Source: Lachnospiraceae bacterium (GTDB lineage Bacteria; Bacillota; Clostridia; Lachnospirales; Lachnospiraceae). From it: a DNA stretch of 47,803 nucleotides. The stretch spans positions 1 to 47,803 of the forward strand of contig JAUNWX010000014.1 in assembly GCA_030540075.1 (NCBI GenBank). Direction: 5' to 3'. Below, piece by piece: positions 43,847 to 47,803 of the stretch. Under the pieces are notes generated by a model. That model worked only from the letters and a program-made list of their open reading frames with translations. It had not been told where the DNA came from and searched no databases. Within the stretch, counting starts at the first letter, position 1. The number at the start of each line of letters is the position of its first letter. The translations under genes and the position numbers were made by a program.

Positions 43847-44800
43847 TTATGCCTCCTTCTGCTCGAGCATATCCGCAGCATCCTCATCCTCGGACACACT
43901 CTCACGATAGCTCTTCGCTGCACGATACTTCTGCATCGCGACCGGAACACAGAGGGCCAGCGCGACGATGATTGCCGACAGGAGCTTCATGTCGTTCGCC
44001 TTCATACCGAGACGGAGCACGACGGCACGGATGACGAAATAGAGGACACAGCCGATGACAGCGGAGCTCAAACGCATTGCGAAATTGCGTGCACGGGCGA
44101 AAATAACTTCACCGATGACGATGGACGCGAGGCCGATGACGATGGCACCGGTACCCATACCGACATCCGCATACTTCGTGGACTGGCAGACGAGGGCGCC
44201 GGAAAGGCCGCAGAGGACATTCGCGATGACGAGGCCGAGCAGCTTTGCATGATTCGTATCCACGCCGAGGGCACGAATCATATCCTCGTTGTTACCCGTC
44301 GCACGGAGTGCCGCACCGAGCTCGGTGCCGAAGAACCAGTAGAGCACCATGATCAGTGCGATCGCGACGATCAGGCCGACGATCAGGGTCGCCTGGGACT
44401 GGGTGATGCCGAGCTTATCTACCCAGAAGGTGATGTCGGACGCGATCTTATTGACCGACTGATTCGACTTATCCGACATGATCCGGAGATTGATGGACCA
44501 GAGGGAGATCTGGGTCAGGATTCCTGCGAGGATCGCCGGAATACCGAAGAAGGTATGTAAAACACCGGTTACAGCACCTGCTACGCCACCTGCCAGTGCG
44601 CCACATACCAGCGCCAGGGTCGGATCAAGTCCCGCGATCATCATCGTCGCACACACGCAGCCGCCCAGTGCAAAGGCACCGTCCGTCGTCATATCGGCGA
44701 TATTTAAAAGCTTAAAGGTGATGTAGACGCCGAGCACCATCATCGACCAGATGAGGCCCTGTGAAACCGCGCCCAGCAGGGATGCAAGTAAACCGTTCAT
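43847..44800 (-). CDS. ABC importer permease (COG4120, TrpY-like)
   Basis: Membrane subunit of the same importer. The 317-residue product has about eight to nine hydrophobic segments, the conserved opening GLIWSMMVLGVYITFKLLNI and the cytoplasmic coupling-loop motif ALRATGNNEDMIRALGV, both typical of the branched-chain/sugar-type permease fold. It ends in an acidic cytoplasmic tail. I chose the ATG at 44800 because AGGAGG lies seven bases upstream. It has its own promoter although the binding-protein gene lies just upstream on the same strand. Confidence 0.92.
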   Translation of the reverse strand: MNGLLASLLGAVSQGLIWSMMVLGVYITFKLLNIADMTTDGAFALGGCVCATMMIAGLDPTLALVCGALAGGVAGAVTGVLHTFFGIPAILAGILTQISLWSINLRIMSDKSNQSVNKIASDITFWVDKLGITQSQATLIVGLIVAIALIMVLYWFFGTELGAALRATGNNEDMIRALGVDTNHAKLLGLVIANVLCGLSGALVCQSTKYADVGMGTGAIVIGLASIVIGEVIFARARNFAMRLSSAVIGCVLYFVIRAVVLRLGMKANDMKLLSAIIVALALCVPVAMQKYRAAKSYRESVSEDEDAADMLEQKEA

Positions 44801-44825
44801 GAGGTTTCCTCCTGAAATAAAAAAT

Positions 44826-44908
44826 AGGTTGTATCCGGCGCAAGAAAGCATCCCCTAAGCTGTCTATACCTTCTGTCACATAGACGCTTTAAAGCGCTGA
44901 TACAACCT
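44826..44908 (-). promoter_or_regulatory. Structured 5' leader of the permease gene
   Basis: Arms AGGTTGTATC (44826-44835) and GATACAACCT (44899-44908) form a 10-bp stem that encloses two smaller hairpins, CGCTTTAAAGCG and GTCTAT/ATAGAC. The 3' arm is followed by ATTTTTTAT on the minus strand. The shape suggests a riboswitch-like or attenuating leader, unmatched to a family I know. Confidence 0.45.
44885..44896. promoter_or_regulatory. Palindrome CGCTTTAAAGCG in the permease leader
   Basis: A perfect 12-bp palindrome about +12 to +23 of the predicted permease transcript. The same 12 bases recur at 46185-46196 upstream of the binding-protein gene. Confidence 0.6.
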
Positions 44909-44913
44909 TCATA

Positions 44914-44942
44914 ATCATAGGACTTTAGTACTTTAAAGTCAA
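44914..44942 (-). promoter_or_regulatory. Sigma-A promoter of the permease-ATPase genes
   Basis: Minus strand TTGACT (44937-44942), 17-bp spacer, TATGAT (44914-44919). Predicted start near 44907. Confidence 0.85.
44923..44940. promoter_or_regulatory. Operator-like element over the permease promoter
   Basis: CTTTAGTACTTTAAAGTC, part of the inverted repeat GACTTTA-6-TAAAGTC (44921-44940), covers the spacer and most of the -35 box. It matches the element at 46179-46196 in 14 of 18 positions. Confidence 0.6.
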
Positions 44943-44952
44943 CAAGGAATGC

Positions 44953-44979
44953 AAAAAGGGCGAAGCCTGTGCTCCGCCC
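44953..44979 (-). terminator. Intrinsic terminator of the binding-protein gene
   Basis: A 9-bp stem with one G-U pair (44958-44966 with 44971-44979, loop of 4) followed by five T on the minus strand. It stands 103 bases past the stop codon and before the permease promoter. Confidence 0.85.
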
Positions 44980-45082
44980 TCGGTTTCAAAAAATGATTTT
45001 CGTTCTTTCTCTTCCTGTATCGGCGGTACCGTACCTTAAAGGAGGAAGCAGGTATCCGGCCATGACAGTCCGTGAAAACGAC

Positions 45083-46129
45083 TTACTTCTTTACAGAAGA
45101 AACATCGATGCCGAGTGCATCCGCTGTCTCCTGATTTACAGCGACCGTGCACTTGTCCGCGCTGAGGTAACCGATCGGGATATCGCCCGGGTTCTTGCCA
45201 TCCTTCAGGATCTCGACGGCCTGCTCACCTGCCATGTAGCCGAGCTGGTAGTAGTCGATGCCATAGGTTGCAAGGCCGCCTTCATTGACCATGTTCTCCT
45301 CACCACAGATGACCGGAATCTTGTTGTCGGTTGCGACCGAAGCGACGGTTGCCATGCCGGCGGCGATGGTGTTATCGGTCGGTGCATAGATGACGTCGAC
45401 CTTACCGACCATGGACTCTACAACGGTCTGGATCTCGTTGGAGCTGGAAACGGTGTAGTCTGCATGTGCGAGGCCGGCCTTATCGCAGGCGTCTCTCGCC
45501 ATCTGTGCCTGAATCTCGGAGTTTGACTCAGCGGTACAGAAAAGGATACCGACGGTCTTTGCATCCGGAAGGAGCTGCTGGAGAAGGTCGATCTGCTCTG
45601 CAACCGGGGTCAGATCAGAAGTACCGGTGACGTTTCCGCCAGGAGCGTCGTTCGATGCCACGAGGCCGGACTCCGCCGGATCGGTGACAGCAGAAAGAAC
45701 GATCGGAATGGTGGTCGTCGCAGCGGAAGCGGCCTGGGCTGCCGGAGTTGCGATCGCGTAGATGAGATCATCGCCATCATTTACGAACTTCTCGGAGATG
45801 GTCTGGCAGGCGGACTGCTCGCCGGACGCATTCTGCTGATCGATCTCGTAGGAAATTCCGGAATCATCGAGTGCCTTTACGAAGCCCTCGTTTGCCTTAT
45901 CGAGTGCGGCATGCTGTACGAGCTGAAGTACGCCGATCTTATAGGTCTTGCCATCGCTCGCCTCAGCTGCCGCTGCGGTCGTCGCATCGGTCTCTGCTGC
46001 GGCTGCCGTCGTCTCTGCTGCTGCCGCGGTCGTCGCGGTTGGTGTGGAGCTGGAGCCACAGGCACTTAAGGAAGCCACAGCCATCATCGCGGCCATGGAA
46101 ATCGCTGTGAATCTGTTCATTTTCTTCAT
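45083..46129 (-). CDS. ABC importer substrate-binding lipoprotein (COG2984, TrpX-like)
   Basis: Extracellular ligand-binding lipoprotein for the importer encoded downstream. The 348-residue product has a signal peptide with lipobox LSAC (lipid-modified Cys24), an Ala/Thr-rich linker with repeats of TTAAAAE, then a periplasmic-binding fold: KIGVLQLVQHAALDKANEGF at the start of the first lobe, AIATPAAQAA, VTDPAESGLV and GTSDLTP. GGAG precedes the ATG at 46129; a start seven codons upstream is unsupported. Relatives in Streptococcus bind tryptophan, but no tryptophan T-box is present here, so the ligand is open. Confidence 0.92.
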   Translation of the reverse strand: MKKMNRFTAISMAAMMAVASLSACGSSSTPTATTAAAAETTAAAAETDATTAAAAEASDGKTYKIGVLQLVQHAALDKANEGFVKALDDSGISYEIDQQNASGEQSACQTISEKFVNDGDDLIYAIATPAAQAASAATTTIPIVLSAVTDPAESGLVASNDAPGGNVTGTSDLTPVAEQIDLLQQLLPDAKTVGILFCTAESNSEIQAQMARDACDKAGLAHADYTVSSSNEIQTVVESMVGKVDVIYAPTDNTIAAGMATVASVATDNKIPVICGEENMVNEGGLATYGIDYYQLGYMAGEQAVEILKDGKNPGDIPIGYLSADKCTVAVNQETADALGIDVSSVKK

Positions 46130-46148
46130 AATACATCTCCTCTTTCTC

Positions 46149-46199
46149 ATCCGCTTTTGTCCTTTAAAGCCTTAGAAGCTTTAGCGCTTTAAAGCGGAT
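46149..46199 (-). promoter_or_regulatory. Inverted repeats in the leader of the binding-protein gene
   Basis: ATCCGCTTT (46149-46157) pairs with AAAGCGGAT (46191-46199), and inside it TAAAGC/GCTTTA forms a second hairpin. The inner 46162-46169 is the 8-bp palindrome CTTTAAAG. The 3' arm ends just before the ribosome binding site. Confidence 0.5.
46179..46196. promoter_or_regulatory. Operator-like element downstream of the binding-protein promoter
   Basis: CTTTAGCGCTTTAAAGCG at about +11 to +28 of the predicted transcript, containing the 12-bp palindrome shared with 44885-44896 and related to the site at 44923-44940. Confidence 0.6.
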
Positions 46200-46212
46200 T
46201 AGTTATGAGTGT

Positions 46213-46240
46213 ATTATAGCGCGTATTTTTCCAAATGCAA
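46213..46240 (-). promoter_or_regulatory. Sigma-A promoter of the binding-protein gene
   Basis: Minus strand TTGCAT (46235-46240), 16-bp spacer, TATAAT (46213-46218). Predicted start near 46206. Confidence 0.8.
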
Positions 46241-46251
46241 GGATGAATTAT

Positions 46252-46280
46252 AGAAAAAGCCGTGGCGATAGCCACGGCTT
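46252..46280 (-). terminator. Intrinsic terminator of the G3E GTPase genes
   Basis: A perfect 10-bp stem (46257-46266 with 46271-46280, loop of 4) followed by TTTTTC on the minus strand, 14 bases past the stop. Confidence 0.92.
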
Positions 46281-46293
46281 ATAGTTCTTATAA

Positions 46294-47340
46294 TCAGAAT
46301 GTGACGACATCCTCGATCGGACCGGTCCGGACGATCGACTCGAGCTCGAGCACCGGGCCCTCGCCGCTGTACTCCTCGCGCTCTTCCATCGTGACGGTCG
46401 CCGTGAGCTTCGCCCAGTCTCTCGTGTTAAACGGTGCGATCACAGCCGGATCACCCTTCGTCACGAAGCCGAGGAAGGTCATATCGGCCGCACAGCAGGT
46501 CATCGCCATACGTCCCGGGATGAACTCATTCGCCGGCATACCGCGGCGCTTCAGCACCATCGCAGTGAAGCTGATCTTCTTCCCGAGGTAACGATCCGGG
46601 TTATCCATGCAGTCGACGAACCAGGTACCGTAGTCCTCCGGCTTCAGCTCAATGCTGTCGGCCGCAAGGTCATATGGCAGATCCTCCGGGAGCATGTCCT
46701 GCTGGATCTCGCCGTTCTTATCCTCGAGGATCAGCATTGCGCCCTGTCCCATCGCACGGATCTTCCGGCGGAAGTCCACCAGCTGCTCGCTGGAGACATT
46801 GTCACAACGGTTCACGATCGCGAGCTCAGCCTCCCGGAGCATCTGTCCGAGGAAGCTGCGCATGTTGTTGTTATTGATGTAGATGCCGAGGGTGGAGCCA
46901 TCCATGATGGTGATGACCTGATAGATCACCCAGCTCTCCGGCATCGACAGCTCGTAGTTGGCCGGACGTCCCTGATCCTTCGCGAGCTCCTGCTCGGACA
47001 TCGGACCGTCGTAGAGATCATCCTGGTTCCACATGCCGTTCCACTCGATGATGATACGCTCCGGGTTATACTCCGCCTGCAGCTTCGAGAGGTACGCCTC
47101 GTTGAAGTCGGTCTCCTTCTCCATGCGGATCGCGATGGTATGGTACTTTTCGAGCTCCGCCTCATCGTACTCGGACTCGCCCTCCTCGCAGAGAAGAAGC
47201 AGGGTCGTGCCCTCGGCCTGGAAATACTCCTGGGCCATGGTGTACTTGATGAACTCGGTCTTGCCGGCCTCGAGGAAGCCGTTGATCAGGAATACAGGAA
47301 TCTGATCATCCTGTAACTCGTAATTATCACTTGTTGCCAT
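46294..47340 (-). CDS. G3E/CobW-like GTPase fused to a YcgQ/TIGR03943-like C-terminal domain
   Basis: A 348-residue two-part protein. Residues 1-200 follow the G3E (COG0523) plan: P-loop GFLEAGKT at 21-28, IIIEWNG at 96-102 in the place of the usual IxExSG, and NRCD at 177-180 as the guanine-specificity motif; the metal-site CxCC of standard members is not seen. Residues about 235-348 resemble the C-terminal domain of YcgQ/TIGR03943 proteins, with NEFIPGRMAMTCCAAD at 271-286 and a final strand-rich part. AGGAG precedes the ATG, 12 bases after the upstream CobW gene. A role in delivering a metal, probably zinc, to a membrane or surface partner is inference. Confidence 0.75.
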   Translation of the reverse strand: MATSDNYELQDDQIPVFLINGFLEAGKTEFIKYTMAQEYFQAEGTTLLLLCEEGESEYDEAELEKYHTIAIRMEKETDFNEAYLSKLQAEYNPERIIIEWNGMWNQDDLYDGPMSEQELAKDQGRPANYELSMPESWVIYQVITIMDGSTLGIYINNNNMRSFLGQMLREAELAIVNRCDNVSSEQLVDFRRKIRAMGQGAMLILEDKNGEIQQDMLPEDLPYDLAADSIELKPEDYGTWFVDCMDNPDRYLGKKISFTAMVLKRRGMPANEFIPGRMAMTCCAADMTFLGFVTKGDPAVIAPFNTRDWAKLTATVTMEEREEYSGEGPVLELESIVRTGPIEDVVTF

Positions 47341-47352
47341 AAAAACTCCTAT

Positions 47353-47803
47353 TTATTCGCAGAATGCGTGCTTCAGTGCTTCTTCATCGAGATGTGCGCC
47401 GATGACAACGACCTTACCGGTGAACTCCGGAGAGCCCTCACGTACCTCGGTCTGACCCGGTACGAGGTCGAAGTACATCCAGTGACCGCGGTTTTCGGCA
47501 TCCTCGAGCATACCCTTGCAGCGGATGACGGTGCCGTAGGTCTCACCCTCGGCCATCTCGTGAAGGATGGACTCGAGCTTCGACTTGCTGAACGGATGCG
47601 GCGTCTCCATGCCCCAGTTGGTGAAGACTTCGTCCGCGTCATGGTCGTGACAGCAGCAGTGACCGTGCTCGTCGTGATCATGATGATGGTGCTCATGCTC
47701 CTCATGCTCATCCTCGTGATCGTGGTGACAGCAGCAGTGCTCGTCCTCATCATGGTCGTGATGATGGTGCTCATGCTCCTCGTGATCATGCTCATCCTCG
47801 TCG
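47353..47803 (-). CDS. CobW/COG0523 GTPase, C-terminal part (cut by window edge)
   Basis: The 149 residues seen are the end of a G3E-family metallochaperone; the GTPase domain lies beyond the window. The visible part begins with a His/Asp/Glu/Cys-rich linker of about 55 residues holding two HCCCH clusters 26 residues apart, then a CobW C-terminal domain (HPFSKSKLESILHEM, GTVIRCKGML, WMYFDLVPGQ, VVVIGAHLDEEALKHAF). The linker should bind several Zn(II) or similar ions. It precedes the GTPase-fusion gene by 12 bases, so the two form an operon. Confidence 0.85.
   Translation of the reverse strand, partial: DEDEHDHEEHEHHHHDHDEDEHCCCHHDHEDEHEEHEHHHHDHDEHGHCCCHDHDADEVFTNWGMETPHPFSKSKLESILHEMAEGETYGTVIRCKGMLEDAENRGHWMYFDLVPGQTEVREGSPEFTGKVVVIGAHLDEEALKHAFCE
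47647..47803 (-). repeat. 78-bp tandem repeat coding for a metal-binding linker
   Basis: Copies starting at 47647 and 47725 are offset by 78 bases, 26 codons, each encoding an HCCCH cluster followed by alternating His, Asp and Glu. The second copy runs into the window edge, so the copy number is unknown. Confidence 0.7.

Noticed and set aside
46130-46212. Tryptophan T-box upstream of the TrpX-like gene
   Set aside because: The leader is only about 77 nt and lacks the AGGGUGGNACCRCG antiterminator motif, so tryptophan control by a T-box is not supported.
47620-47803. CRISPR-like or simple-sequence array
   Set aside because: The regular pattern comes from His, Asp, Glu and Cys codons in one open frame; there are no distinct spacers.

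Overview
The window looks like chromosomal DNA of a GC-rich member of the Bacillota, class Clostridia, most likely Lachnospiraceae-like. This is inferred from gene order and protein style: an infC-rpmI-rplT operon behind an L20-type leader, tig/clpP/clpX/engB, cmk-ispH-S1, the priA-def-fmt-rsmB-rlmN-prpC-prkC-rsgA-rpe string, a SpoIIIE/FtsK translocase, strong AGGAGG ribosome binding sites and sigma-A type promoters. No genus is assigned. All 40 genes I support lie on the minus strand, so transcription runs from high to low coordinates. No rRNA, tRNA, CRISPR array, prophage or insertion sequence was seen, and no gene-free stretch exceeds 300 bases.

Layout from left to right (reverse of transcription): 55-1412 infC-rpmI-rplT with promoter, leader, attenuator and terminator; 1499-5707 protein quality control (tig, clpP, clpX) plus the GTPase engB; 5714-9815 a flavoprotein, cmk, ispH and an S1-domain protein; 9834-11267 aspartate kinase; 11296-15607 a three-gene ABC system with a membrane-anchored extracellular protein; 15678-17117 serS; 17197-32784 a long cluster murE-murF-priA-def-fmt-zinc peptidase-rsmB-rlmN-prpC-prkC-rsgA-rpe-pyridoxal kinase, coupling wall precursor synthesis, formyl-Met handling, rRNA methylation and PASTA-kinase signalling; 32829-37903 fhs and ftsK/spoIIIE; 37950-42962 four separately transcribed genes (an unrecognised regulator, DegV, a YczE-like membrane protein, an SH3/NlpC-P60 hydrolase); 43046-46240 an ABC importer of the TrpXYZ type; 46252-47803 two G3E/CobW-type GTPases, the outer one cut by the window edge.

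Most of the window is conserved housekeeping sequence. The parts most worth a second look are at the right end. The importer has two promoters that share a CTTTAAAG-type palindromic element, and both 5' leaders can fold into long-range stems. A G3E-like GTPase is joined to a C-terminal domain that resembles the YcgQ/TIGR03943 (DUF1980) domain, next to a second CobW GTPase with a duplicated His/Asp/Glu/Cys metal-binding repeat. Other points are a base-composition break inside ispH, a divergent MurE, a pyridoxal kinase in the position usually held by thiN, and an ABC operon with a large C-terminally anchored extracellular protein.
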